From Crambe crambe (taxonomy: Eukaryota > Porifera > Demospongiae > Poecilosclerida > Crambeidae): DNA of 64,000 bases. The position numbers and the translations under genes were made by a program. The DNA lies in the NCBI GenBank assembly GCA_963924555.1, contig OZ004592.1, positions 3,224,001 through 3,288,000 of the forward strand. The letters run 5' to 3'. This document shows, in pieces, positions 14,101 through 23,285 of the stretch; within the stretch, counting starts at the first letter, position 1, and the number at the start of each line of letters is the position of its first letter. Under the pieces are notes generated by a model. That model worked only from the letters and a program-made list of their open reading frames with translations. It had not been told where the DNA came from and did not search any database.

Positions 14101-17100
14101 AATTTTTTGAACTGCACACAGCCATCCCTACTTCTCTTTTTCATTTAGAATAAATATTTTTTCCATTACTTGTTCATCATCTTTTTTGATGTAATACTCT
14201 ATTATTTCATTATAGGCAACTGTGATGCTATCAAAAGTCATGGAGATTTCATCATAATATTGTATTCGAAATGAATCTGATCTGGGAGATCTATACAGTT
14301 TATAATAAGATTGCCATTGACTTAATTATTTTGTATATAATTTTTAAGTCTGCATATGTAATGTTCCATATTTTACGATATAAACTAACTCTGATAGTGT
14401 ACATGAATTTTCTCATTTCTGGTAAGCATGTAGCCTTAATAATAAAACTCTCTTGATAAGTGCATGCGAATATAGATTGTAGCTATGTGACCATCACAAA
14501 ATAAAGGATATGCTCTCTGACTGATATTTTTAAAATCATTTACTGCTTTTTTATCACTTAGTGCTGTCATATTTGCCATAGTGAATTGAGGTGATGTGTG
14601 TACTTCATTGATAGGCAGTAATTTGATTGTAGCCCATGGAATCATCTGTTATTGTAATTAACAAGTTCGTGATCATACAAGACAGACCCCACCTTTGCAG
14701 TTAAAACAAGGAAATGATCAATTAATTTCACTCATGCGTAGTTGCCTAGTTAGTGTTGCGTAGTTCTTTGCAACTTGGGCCCTCAGCGGTGATTGAGTAA
14801 GGAGTTACATTGCTCTCAACTCTAGTGCAGGGATAAAAGGAAGGTTAGTTGTTAGTAGGCTCATTTTCCATTCCAAAATACCCCTGGCTTACTTTTGTAT
14901 GCAGGTAGCTGGAACTGATGACACGAACTTTCTAAATAGGATAGCAGCTGTGTTTTTTTGATTTGTTTTTGTGTTATTTTAAGAAAAAATTAAACTTGTG
15001 CAGCATACCCAAGGTACACTATTACCCAAAGCGGCCTCAGGACATATGGTGTGCGTTATTTAAAATCTAGATTATGAATATGATTATGGTAATTATCGAA
15101 CATCTTATGATAGCTACTTAGCTGAATAGTCAAGTATAATATCTAGCAACAATAATTCCTTGGCTTGATGTAGGGATGATAATAAATCAACCATTTTCTT
15201 CTTTCCTTGTTTCTTAAATTTTTGTACACTGTTTTTTATCATCCCTATTCATTTTAAAAATGTTTTTTTCCTTTATTGAAAATAATACAAATGCTGGAGT
15301 CTGTATTTCAGACATGGTTCAGTATATTCCCTCCAAACTTTGCACAAGTTAATCATAGAGTATGCTAAAAATTTGAAGTGTCTATTACCAAAGGTGATAT
15401 ATCCAAAGAATCACTTTAAAATGTAAAAACAAGCTCTCAGAGCTGATGGCCAGCTTATCATGCTGTAGGTAGGGGGCTAGAATTCTGGAGCTTGTGTGAG
15501 CTATACAGCACTTAAATCTTTTATGCTGTATAGCTCACACATGTTCCAAGACAGCTCACAGTAAGTCTATCTAAGACTTTTCCCATCTACACCATACTAG
15601 ATTGGCCATCAGCTCAGAAAGCCTGTTTTACATCTTGTATGCAGTGAAGTATATCTCACCATTGATCAGAGGAATGGACTGTTATAGCCTTTAACATACC
15701 CTAGCCATTTCTTAGTGCAAACTTTGGAGTGGAAATATCAAAACATATGTGAAATACAGACTCCAACATTTGTATTATTTTCAATAGGGATTGTACAATG
15801 AGTTCCCTCTATGACATCACAAGTAAGCCCCGCCCCAAACAGGATATAAATGAAATGGCTGCTATTTTCTCAGTGAGACTTCATATTTCTTCACAAAACA
15901 ACCCAAAAAAATGAGAAATGATTTTTTCATTTCAGTTACTTTTTAAATTCATTTTAAAAGTAGCTGCAGAATTGTCGAGTGCAGAAATCGCCACTGGATC
16001 CTAAAGCTGTTGAAAGAGTTTATAAATTGAATGCAGAAGTTTCAGCGCTTCATGTTGTGAATCTATCACTAAGGCTGACATCAAGAAAAAAGGTTCAGAG
16101 CTCAGGGAGTATAAAAGAAAGATGACTGAGATGGGATGCAAGCGACCTGTTAAATTTATGAAGATGGGGAGAGATCAAGAGCTAGAAATGGCTGTCTTTT
16201 TGTGGTTCAAACAGAAAAGAGAAGAAGGAATACCAATCACAGGTATTGTATTAGCTATCCATGCTGTGCAGGCTAGAGATTGTACATTATTTTTTATTCA
16301 CAGGCCCTATTCTTCAAGCTAAAGCTATACAGCTTCATAAACAGCTATGTGAAGCTAGAAGTGGTGATGGGCCAATGAAAGAATTTTCAGCCTCTGATGG
16401 ATGGCTATGGAGATTCTCTCATAGGCATGGCATCCGACAACTTACCTTATAAGGTGAAAAACTGTCGGCTGACAAACCTGCAGCTGAGGAATTCATCTCG
16501 TCTTTTCGAGCTTTTGTTGAAGACAATCAATACACTCTTAATCAAATCTTCAATTGTGATGAGGTTTATATTACAAGCTCTTACCACAAAAAAACACTAG
16601 CATCTCATTTCGAAAAATCTGCTGATGGTCGAAAGAGTCAGAAGGAACGTGCTACAATAAACGCATGTTCTAATGCTCTAGGTACTATAAAGTTACCTTT
16701 GTTATAGATCGGTAAATATAAAATCCTCAATGCTTCAAGAACATCTCTAGAAATGCCTTACCACTAATTTATGAAAATCAGTGTAATGCATGGGTTAATA
16801 CAGCAATATTCACTAAATGGTTCCATCAAAATTTTGTCCCCATTGTTCGGAAAAAATTACAAGAACTAGGTGTTGAGCCAAAGGCTCTTCTTTTTGCTTG
16901 ATAATTGTTCTGCTCATCCTAGTGAAGACGAGTTAATGTCTAGTGATGGAAAATTTATTGCTAAATTTCTGCCCCCTAATGTTACTTCCTTAATCCAGCC
17001 AGGTGTTTTGGAGTCTATCAAACGTCGCTACAAAAGGAAGATACTTGAAGAACTAATTTTCAGAGATAATGAAGGGGTATCTATCCTTGAATTTTTGAAA

Positions 17101-20100
17101 GGTTTAAATATGCTATGTGTTTCAACTCTAGTTGCAGCCTGCCGGAATGATATCCCTGCAAAAATCCTTCAGTTATCATGGAGAAAAATTTTTACCTGAA
17201 TGTGATGTTGATCAAGGAAGTAAAGAACCTGAACCTACTCAAGAATCTACTGATGAATTTACATCCTTGTTGCAAAGATTGGGACATGACTTGACTGAAG
17301 ATGAAGTAACCGATTGGCTGGGTAGTGATGAACATGATATAGGATATGCTCACCTGACTGATGAAGAGATTATATCAGACATTGTTCAAGAGTCTACTCA
17401 GGATGAGTCTGAGGACTCTGACACTGATGAAGGAACTGAAGAAGTCTCCAAAGTTACACATAGCTCAGCAGTGAAACTGTTTGATGCTACGAGAATAAGA
17501 AGAAGCATGTACGTACAACATTAGCGTGCTTCAGGAATTAAGAGAACTGGCTGCAAAGAAACGTATCAGCACACTCAAGCAGAAAAAAGTTTCTGATTTT
17601 TTTTTCTGCCTAGCTTGCTTTTTATTATACTTATTAGATGTGACTATACTCTATCAATACATGTCCATAAATTTAATTTTCTGAATGAATAAAAACATGG
17701 TTGGACAACATCCTCCTTGGAATGTAGCTATGATATTTGCAAAAATTAATTATATTCATGATCATGTAATTATATTCATTGCTTTCGCTAATCCAAAAAT
17801 TTCACTAATCTGAACAGGCTCTGGTCCCAAGCTATTCGGATTAGTGAAGGTTCACGTAATCTGTTATGAAATTACATGCTATTGGGCTGGTTTCTTCTAG
17901 CTAAGCCTATGCTTTACTCTTCTTCCTTCAGTGAGGCTTTTCCTGTGCAGTTTGCTTGCTGTCTAGGCTTGCTGCAGTGTTTCGCTCCCTGCGTTCTTCA
18001 CTGGCAACACTTGAATTCAGTGGTAGCTCAACACCACTTCTTTTTTCTCAGACCTGGCCATGTATTTGTGCGTGGTTGTAGTACCAGTTCGTCATGGTGA
18101 CATATGCGATAGGAATGCGTTTCCTTGGACACACCCACACTATGGGTTTCTATGATATTTTTGTGTACCAGGCCCTCCACAATCAAAGGAGGGCCTGGAA
18201 ACGAGGCTAGCGCTCAACACTTAGCAACAAACAGCTAGAAAGAGAGAGAAGTACGGTTTAAAGGTCAATAGCTACTGCGACTGCAGTACTGCTGCAAGCC
18301 ATAGCCAGGTTAGCAAAGATAGAAACAAGCAAGGGGCCAGAGACTGCAGTAACACTTTACTAGCCTTGCAGCAGATAGTACTGGAGCTGCTTATCATTAG
18401 CTAGTTATCTATCAAGTAGTCTAGATTTTGTTTATCCCTTTAGGCTTAGCTGGATCATAGATAAACTGGGATCAGAAGTCTTTATGAGTGTTATCAAATC
18501 TTTGGTTGTATGGTCAGTTGTATGGTCGTAGTAAATTAGATCATTTTGTTGTAGCGAAACAGTAGAAGTTCTTCTGAACATCTGGTGCCTTGAGTCGGTC
18601 CAGTAGACTCCAGTCCAAGTAGCTCAAATGCGTGGGCAGGGTCATAATGGTCTCATGCATTGCCCACGCCCAATTAAGTAGGTTCTACCCCAGGACGTGA
18701 CTTCGCACACCAGGCCCTCAACAATCATAATTAAAAAGAGGGCCTGGGAACGAGACTATTGAAGGCATGTTTCATTTGTGGGGGCAAAGGTCAAACAAAC
18801 GTATGCACATGCCATTAGATGTGACGTACATATTGAAATCTCAATTTGCATGAATAGGGCTAGGGGGCTCGCTTTGCTCACCATGATAACTAGGGTGTGT
18901 TGTGTAACATTCAATTGGCGAACGAAGCAGTTGGTGAAAGTGATTCGTACTAAGTGTTGCAGGCATGTTTCATTTGTGAAGTCAAAGGTTCTGTTAAAGC
19001 CCAAAAGGGATACAGAAGTACAATAAACTAGGAATATAATGACCAGTTCTATGACATGGTTGTGTTTTGAATTGAGATGATTGATTTAAGAGTAGCTGTG
19101 ATCTTAAATGTCTCTTCACAGGGACGAATTAGGAGGGCAATTAGGTCGTCCAAGGGTCTGTGGAGATGTTCTTCCATAATATGTGAGGCTGGAGGATACA
19201 GATGTGGCAAGAGAGCTTGTCTTCATGGGTGATTGTCTTCAAAGCAGAGATTAATGATCTTGATCCCTGTATACCATGGTCCCTAGCATCGTCTCATAGT
19301 TTGATCCAGTTGATGTCATGACTTAGGGCAGCTAGACTTTTGCAAGAGAGAGCCTCTTTCCAGATGTAGTCGTGATCTAGGGTTTCCTTTACTGTTTTCA
19401 AGTTGAGTGGACTTTCAGTGTCACTTACTACTGTCAAAAAATTATATGCCATCTTCTCTTTCTCAGCCATTGCTCAGCAAACACTGACAGTTTTTTAGTG
19501 AGGCCAGTGGAACAAAACATCATATTTTCTCCCTAGCTACTGACGCATAATATCGGCAACCCTTACTGAGTTCTCAGCCAGCCATTGTTGAGACAGTTCA
19601 GTAGATAAGTTTAGAGATTAGAAATAAAAGCTAACTAGTCAGCCATAAAAGCTGCATGGAGAATCCAACAACAGAGAGTTGTGTGGAAAATCACTGGTAG
19701 GCTTTCCAGCTTATACGCTTGGAAATATAAACTAACTTCGGTACCCTTGCAAAGCAAGAAAAGCCTAGCATCAATCACCTTAAGACTGTAGACATCAATC
19801 AATGCAGGTGTGGTGCTACTATTGCATGACACATACCATAGACACATTACCATATAGACACATACCATGTAAGCCTGGGGCATTTTGGAGTGTAGACCTA
19901 GATATATATTATATTTACTGAGTCATGACCTGAGAGTCAGCTCACTAATAATGGGAATAAATTGAGGTGATGTAGGGATTGAGCAGTAAACTGGTCAAAA
20001 AAAAAGAAAAGAAAAAAGAGTTGGAACAAGGAGTAAAAGGATGAAATGTGCAAGAATAAACATGCCCATAATTATTCAATTTTATCCTTGCATAATCTCC

Positions 20101-21487
20101 CTTTGTTCCAACTTTTTTGACTAGTCACCTCCATTCTAATAAATGATTTTGTTTACAAGGTATTAAACATGCTACCAGACCCACCTTTCTTTTAGCTTTC
20201 CTAAGCTGGCTTGAAAGATTTTTCCATCTAGAATAATTATCACCTAATTCAGGTTGATCTTCCGGTGTATTTTTGCCTGTTGCAATAGCAGGTTCATCAA
20301 ACCGTGTTAATTTATGCTTCTCTCTCAGCTGATGAAGTCTTGGGTTTGGGGAAGGGGAAAGCTACAATAAAATAATGCATGAGCAGTTTGCATAAGAAAT
20401 ATTAGTTAGAGTACACACATTAGTTAGAGTACACACAATACTAATTGTGTGAGCAAAGTGAGCCCATATACTGACCATGTTAGTGGAAAAAGTATTATGT
20501 ATGTGGAGTCTTACAGATTTCTCAGTTTTGAGTCTTTTTTTCCTTAATGTTGTCTGGACAATTGAGTCTCCATCACTGTAAAATGAATCTTCTAGGGTCT
20601 TACCAGTATCCCTGAAAAGAGATAACTGGCTACGCCGTAATCTCCTCTCCCTTAAATCTCTGAAAAGTGATTCTACATCACCTGTAGGCTAGATTCAACA
20701 TAATTTGAGTTCTAAAATAGTTCCTATATTATATTTCTGATTCAGATATTGTAGGGTAAGGAAAGAAAGAACATGGGAAAATTACTTGCAAATGTGATCA
20801 CTATCGTATTACTTAGCAGGATTGGCCCTGCAACAAATAGGAATATATGTGCTAGATAGTAATGAATTTAACTTTCATTCTCTGGCAGACCATATATCTT
20901 GTCTTTTAATACAAGCAAGATTTTTTAGAAGCTCATATCTTTAACATGTTAGGCTCAGCCACAGCATAGCTCTAAATTATCTTGATTGCATATTGGTAGA
21001 TATTGTTCATTCATATAAGGCAATCCTTTTACCATGCCATTTTAGTCTCACGTGAACCAAACTCTGCATGGTGATCTGTGAAGAGTCCAAACTAGAAGGC
21101 TACCTTTGGCACGGTGAAATACTCTATATAGTATATACCTATGCATGATGCCCACTTCAAATTGCACTTCCATATAACAAAAGAGAACTGGTGCCACTTC
21201 TTAACTAATAACCTAATGGAGCAAGGTACAACACTAGCTAGGTACATGAACTTCAATAATCACAGCACAGCAATTTGAGTCCATGAATGATTCAGCTAAC
21301 CTTTACAGTCTCTTTATGGGCCTCTTTTCTCCTCTGCAATCCACTGTAACGAAAGCATAGAGAACTTAGTAGATACCACCCCTTTCAAAAAAAAAATTAC
21401 GTCCAGATAGAAAGTTCTCAGATCTCTCCATCTTACAATCACCCTCTTCTAAAACACTTACCCGCCATTGTTGGAAATTGGCTCCAT
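4991..21487 (-). CDS. CC2D2A: CC2D2A (coiled-coil and C2 domain protein 2A), N-terminal nine exons
   Basis: Scaffold of the ciliary transition zone (tectonic/MKS complex). Exons, 5' to 3': 21487-21462, 21343-21301, 20688-20515, 20361-20185, 13636-13499, 12087-11922, 9749-9631, 6918-6801 and 5148-4991. All junctions are in phase, giving 373 codons. Matches to the family as I remember it run in order: FDEP...SRWKNLSSQL region, DSYDFF, FPVYIPQQERL, TEEGLYIGERPRVPWSHIIK, MENRILQRNDE, GSDWFGED and then VDISSLHFSHHPLF with EHVLSSQLEEVY (human FSREHVLAAKLAQLY). The coiled-coil, C2 and C-terminal domains would lie to the left, outside the window. I did not find the next exon below 4991. The N-terminal third of this family evolves quickly, so exons 1-4 rest partly on splice logic. 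Confidence 0.85.
5212..5395 (-). mobile_element. PH-1 tail fragment
   Basis: Hairpin TATCAGAGAGTATGGTAGTA, then CTCTCTAAGTAGGGATGACA and about 130 bp of PH-1 body (AGAACACCTTCAATGTGCTA). The remainder is missing or unrecognisable. Confidence 0.6.
5396..6800. other. CC2D2A intron, no clear feature
   Basis: No open frame or recognised element. Contains a short TTGATA-type run at 5460-5480 and an A-rich stretch. Confidence 0.5.
6801..6918 (-). CDS. CC2D2A: CC2D2A exon 8
   Basis: Acceptor ttatttttag-type site (ttttag|GGTAGT) and donor CAAT|gtgtaag. It encodes GSDWFGEDNNLLVQSNPLRT, matching human RWFGDDGRILALPNPI. Confidence 0.88.
6999..7862 (+). repeat. R900 dispersed repeat, copy 1
   Basis: An A-rich start, then TAATCAAAGCGCGATCCTTC. 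An internal tandem duplication of about 180 bp begins ACTACCGTCTCCATGTTGAC and recurs near 7364. Shared 3' part to TAGTATGCAGTCGAGTCTTG. The same arrangement is at 29533-30490. Confidence 0.8.
7965..8310. mobile_element. FB foldback element, 3' half
   Basis: Contains CAACACTCCTGAGTTTTGAT, ATCATGGCTGTTTAGAAG and TTTGCCCTCAGTTGTAGAGT, the right half of the 1498-2060 element, ending at CGCCTTAATAACTCATGA. Confidence 0.65.
8310..8780 (+). repeat. Dispersed repeat with internal hairpin, copy 1
   Basis: CTGCACAAGAATGATGTTAT then a hairpin around GTAATGCACAAGCC/GGCGAATGCATTAC. Further blocks ACTGTAAGTGCTAGGGACTG and TTAAGACACACTTTT recur at 62150-62780 and, in part, at 10195-10320. Confidence 0.7.
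8941..9480 (-). mobile_element. PH-1 fragment with hairpin tail
   Basis: Tail hairpin TATCAGAGAGAAAAGTAGCT with CTCGCTACGTAGGGATGACG at 8939-8980. The far part 9345-9450 carries the PH-1 body sequence AATTAGGTCAATGGCAATCT. The middle is diverged and the palindromic head is missing. Confidence 0.5.
9631..9749 (-). CDS. CC2D2A: CC2D2A exon 7
   Basis: Acceptor atttcag|CAATGAG and donor GATGAG|gtacag. It encodes MRTVSPHNTEEGLYIGERPR and VPWSHIIKMENRILQRNDE. It matches human DEGLYTGVRPEV...NIMENRLL. Confidence 0.9.
9895..10105. mobile_element. FB foldback element, 5' half
   Basis: TGACTAGCACTTCCTACTAT, AATTGAGGGCAAATGAGACA and GCAGCCATGACTCC match the left half of 1498-2060. Confidence 0.65.
10195..10330 (+). 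repeat. Dispersed repeat with internal hairpin, short copy
   Basis: GCGCCTGCACAAGAATGATG, then ACATATGGAGCTAAATCAGA and GTAAGGTTTTCCTGTTGAAA, a shortened version of the 8310-8780 repeat with the central hairpin mostly deleted. Confidence 0.6.
10500..11921. other. CC2D2A intron, no clear feature
   Basis: No gene or strong repeat. A pyrimidine tract lies at 11735-11770 (CTCCTCCTCC). The box TTCAAGTTCCATCC at about 10510 faintly resembles a tRNA-like SINE B box but has no partner A box that I can place. Confidence 0.45.
11922..12087 (-). CDS. CC2D2A: CC2D2A exon 6
   Basis: Acceptor cataggac context (tag|GACCAA) and donor CCAG|gtaaat. It encodes DLVGFPVYIPQQERLINETD then VYFRPSSLP, matching the human MLFIPSRQTVPTYKKLP region. 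Confidence 0.85.
12402..12852. mobile_element. MITE with TTAA ends, second copy
   Basis: AGGTGGTGGGCAAGTAAAAT at the left and GTCACTAGCCCACCACCTTA at the right, with the same internal blocks as 2684-3216. The left target site is mutated. Confidence 0.75.
13499..13636 (-). CDS. CC2D2A: CC2D2A exon 5
   Basis: 46 codons from acceptor tctttag|ACAAAT to a weak donor AACAGG|gttctt. It encodes TNDQDSYDFFTSSLSDSASM and an acidic stretch, comparable to the human AYNFFTFNFD segment. Confidence 0.7.
13665..14360. mobile_element. PH-1 palindromic head with partial bodies on both sides
   Basis: A palindrome of about 315 bp (13868-14183) begins ACAAGTAAAGGAAAAAATAT. Its arms meet near GATGAGATATATAGGGAGTG. 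On the left is a short stretch ending in a degenerate hairpin at 13668-13705. On the right is normal PH-1 body (GATGTAATACTCTATTATTT, AATGAATCTGATCTGGGAGA). Orientation is ambiguous because the head is symmetric. Confidence 0.6.
14507..15083 (+). repeat. Single-arm copy of the giant-palindrome repeat
   Basis: Matches the spacer plus right arm of 50095-51181 from GATATGCTCTCTGACTGATA to TTATTTAAAATCTAGATTAT. It lacks about 26 bp (CTATCTATAGTTACTATATA region) that both palindrome arms have. Confidence 0.85.
15165..15274. repeat. Short palindrome related to PH heads
   Basis: GATGTAGGGATGATAATAAA on the left is mirrored by TTTTTATCATCCCTATTCAT on the right, followed by AAAATGTTTTTTTCCTTTATT. The box and A/T-rich tail resemble a PH head (type 4) without a body. 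Confidence 0.45.
15275..15785. mobile_element. Foldback element, about 510 bp
   Basis: ATTGAAAATAATACAAATG at the left is inverted at the right. The inner parts also pair (GGAGTCTGTATTTC, ACTTTG, AGCTGATGGCCA). The centre is a tight hairpin with arms GTGTGAGCTATACAGCA flanking AATCTTTTATG. It has no ORF and lies just upstream of the transposase pseudogene. Confidence 0.8.
16121..17610 (+). pseudogene. Tigger/jerky-like (pogo superfamily) transposase, decayed
   Basis: Order of parts: a region at 16122-16242, an intron 16243-16303 (ACAG|gtattg ... ttcacag|GCCC), then a CENP-B-type helix-turn-helix (GPMKEFSASDGWLWRFSHRH). The DDE core follows: first acid in QIFNCDEVYITSS, second in FLLDNCSAHPSEDE, then the PPNVTSLIQPGVLESIKRRY block. 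An acidic tail ends in KQKKVSDFF at 17577-17603. It is broken by in-frame stops TAA 16450 and TAG 16705 and by frameshifts near 16720-16870 and 17150-17520. The usual QPLDQGVI motif is altered. Its terminal repeats were not identified; an AT-rich Tigger-like end (CGGATTAGTGAAGGTTCACG) lies at 17837-17856. Confidence 0.8.
18168..18745. mobile_element. GGCCCTCC-ended MITE, copy 1
   Basis: Ends are themselves small palindromes: CCAGGCCCTCCACAATCAAA then GGAGGGCCTGG at the left and CCAGGCCCTCAACAATCATA then GAGGGCCTGG at the right. The flank 18050-18165 is the inverse of part of the second copy, so a rearranged third piece lies there. Confidence 0.65.
19550..19920 (+). repeat. Dispersed repeat (GGCTTTCCAGCTTA family), copy 1
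   Basis: TAGGCTTTCCAGCTTATACG and GCATGGAGAATCCAACAACA recur at 28900-29090 and 29260-29480. The end GCCTGGGGCATTTTGGAGTG recurs at 27721-27740. Confidence 0.65.
19980..20130. mobile_element. Palindromic MITE, about 150 bp
   Basis: ACTGGTCAAAAAAAAAGAAA AGAAAAAAGAGTTGGAACAA pairs with CTTTGTTCCAACTTTTTTGA CTAGT. The centre is AT-rich. It sits about 50 bp outside CC2D2A exon 4. Confidence 0.6.
20185..20361 (-). CDS. CC2D2A: CC2D2A exon 4
   Basis: 59 codons from acceptor attgtag|CTTTCC to donor AGAAAG|gtgggt. It includes PNPRLHQLREKHKLTRFDEP and NYSRWKNLSSQLRKAKRK, comparable to the basic FAEFS...MREKLQAARSKAE stretch of the human protein. Confidence 0.75.
20515..20688 (-). CDS. CC2D2A: CC2D2A exon 3
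   Basis: 58 codons from acceptor gaatctag|CCTACAGG to donor AAATCT|gtaaga. It includes DVESLFRDLRERRLRRSQLS and TTLRKKRLKTEKS and is strongly basic. The alternative acceptor six bases inside would be out of phase with exon 2. Confidence 0.7.
21301..21343 (-). CDS. CC2D2A: CC2D2A exon 2
   Basis: Acceptor gttacag|TGGATT and donor GTAAAG|gttagc, 43 bp. It encodes GLQRRKEAHKETVK; only this frame is open. Confidence 0.55.
21462..21487 (-). CDS. CC2D2A: CC2D2A exon 1 (start codon)
   Basis: ATG at 21487-21485, then MEPISNNG and donor GGCGG|gtaagt. It is short and without a family motif. It is chosen because it lies in phase with exon 2 and just downstream of the neighbouring gene's stop. Confidence 0.55.
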
Positions 21488-21594
21488 TACCTTTCCGAAA
21501 TTCTGCAAAGACCTCTGTACTGTTTAGCTAATTGTAACCATGGGGGCAGTATGGCAGTGCACGCATGCGCGGCAGAACGTCAAATAATTTATAA

Positions 21595-21622
21595 GAGAAA
21601 GAGAGAGAGAGAGAGAAAGAGG
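21595..21622. repeat. (GA)n microsatellite
   Basis: A GAGA run just downstream of the unidentified gene's stop codon, within its probable 3' flank. Confidence 0.9.
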
Positions 21623-21656
21623 AAGAATTTTCTATGCTAGTCATAATGTTTTATAT

Positions 21657-22014
21657 CTAAGTTTCCATTGGTTCTTCAGTGCTAGAGACTACAGATGGTT
21701 CAGTGGTCACATTAGAATCCGATTGTAGTTGCGAGACCAGAGAAGGTTGCTGAAAGGACAAACTGCTTGACGGTACTGAGACATCAGAGGAATCATCAGA
21801 TGGTAGAATCCTACATAAAAGGTATGTGGTGTAACTTACTAGATGGGGGTAATCAGATACTATTAGGGCCAAGAATTATCAAGGCACTGACTTTAGCCAC
21901 ATGATGGCTCCAAGGAGGGAGAATATCATTTAATGTGCTGCATACCGTTCAGATATGAGAGTAGTAGGTACAACTTTTGGTGCAGATGCATCAGTATCAT
22001 CCAATGGAAGATTC
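21657..22014 (-). CDS. Last two exons of an unidentified gene
   Basis: Exons 22014-21946 and 21810-21657 join in phase (acceptor ctttttag-like ttag|GAATC, donor GAACG|gtatgc, acceptor atgtag|GATTC). They end at TAG 21659-21657. The product is Ser/Pro/Thr-rich: NLPLDDTDASAPKVVPTTLI, SERILPSDDSSDVSVPSSSL and so on to TEEPMET. NLPLDDTDAS and ILPSDDSSDV look like a short internal repeat. There is no recognisable domain. The stop lies 169 bp upstream of the CC2D2A start, a compact tandem arrangement. The upstream exons were not found with confidence. Confidence 0.6.
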
Positions 22015-22688
22015 CTAAAAGAGAGAATCAAATATTAAGTATGGATATTAAATAGTTGATAGAGAGCCCATAGCTATACATACACATAACTTCAGTATTT
22101 ACTTGGGCATGCAAATTGCATGTAGGGGTAGCTGATAAGAGTAAATAGACACAATTTTAGATGCTATAATCCAGTAACTGAAACATGGCAGCCTGATAAA
22201 AATGAGGAAAAGGGACAGACCCAAATCAGTTTTCAATAAGCTATCATTTGGTACGTCGATTACGGGGCAAGGATAAGATACACTAGTCAGTTGCCTATCA
22301 ATAACCACACCCATATTACTAGCTCATTGTGGTTATTGAAATTAGGAGAGGGTAGCATTTCGGAATATGAAACTGCATAGCTACAATACATGTTTGGGAC
22401 AAACTGCTTTCTTATTATGTAGGAGAGGTTTGGAGCCTAGAAGACTTAAGTGTGTTACCTAATAAAAATGGACAAGTAGGGATAGCTGTGTGTAAAGTTA
22501 ATGAGCGAATCTGGAAGGACAAATGCTGATGGAGCCTATTATTAGTGTTGCAGCAATCATCAAGGTGCCTAGGGTTTATGCTTTGAGCACTGTAAAAGAG
22601 ATATAAATAGCTCTTCTCTTTGACTAATTGAGCAGTTTTGAGAACATCTGGTGTGATTTTGTATCAGTCATCAGTACATAGAGTGCTT

Positions 22689-22867
22689 TCACATCTTGAT
22701 AATGGCAGTCTGTTTTAGCTTGCCATCTTCCCTATCCAGTTCCTTCACCTGCCCTCCCTCATCAGATAACTGGTATGTAGGGAGAATGACCTGCTGTACC
22801 TCTTGTGATGCCTTTGTGGAATTAGCAGTCTGTCTTTGGTCTAATTGGCAAGATGATTCTTTGAGCA
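22689..22867 (-). CDS. Candidate exon of the unidentified minus-strand gene
   Basis: A strong acceptor (cctttgttttcag|TGCTC) precedes an open frame VLKESSCQLDQRQTANSTKA, then SQEVQQVILPTYQLSDEGGQ. It either stops at TGA 22691-22689 or splices at GGGCAG|gtgaag (exon 22867-22749). The composition looks coding but there is no homology I recognise. Its end phase does not match the exon at 22014, so a further exon would be needed if they belong together. Confidence 0.3.
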
Positions 22868-22989
22868 CTGAAAACAAAGGCCAGCATGATCCCTGTTAAG
22901 CATCTGACAAGACCCATCATCCTGGACTTTCTTAGTCATCTATGAAAGATGGCCACAACCTCGAAAGCATTATAGGCAGCCAAGATTGT

Positions 22990-23285
22990 TGAGCGAGCCC
23001 TGCCGTCATTTGAGTAGTGTGGTATAAAAATTAAAAGCCATTTCACCATAAAATATGAAGATGAATGACCAGATGAAAATGGCGATTTTAAAAGTCAGAT
23101 TCTGCTCTTCATACTTGAATCCTTGGTGTTCTGTCATCAAGTTAGGAGTTGCTTACAGTAGGAGATAAGTATTCTGGAGTTATGAAAGGAAATGCTAAGT
23201 ATTAGTCCAATGGGGCAATCCGTGCCATCCCTACTTAGAGAGTACTTCAGTGAGCCCTTCTATCAGGGAGTGTGCTAACTCTCTA
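22990..23285 (+). mobile_element. PH-1 tail fragment
   Basis: Body sequence in plus orientation (ATGAAGATGAATGACCAGAT, TAAGTATTAGTCCAATGGGG), then the ATCCCTACTTAGAGAGTACT box and a degenerate hairpin ending at about 23275. It lies upstream of the unidentified minus-strand gene. Confidence 0.55.

Noticed and set aside
13868..14183. Head palindrome considered as a CRISPR-like or tandem array
   Set aside because: It is a single inverted repeat with one centre, not regularly spaced direct repeats. The sequence is eukaryotic.
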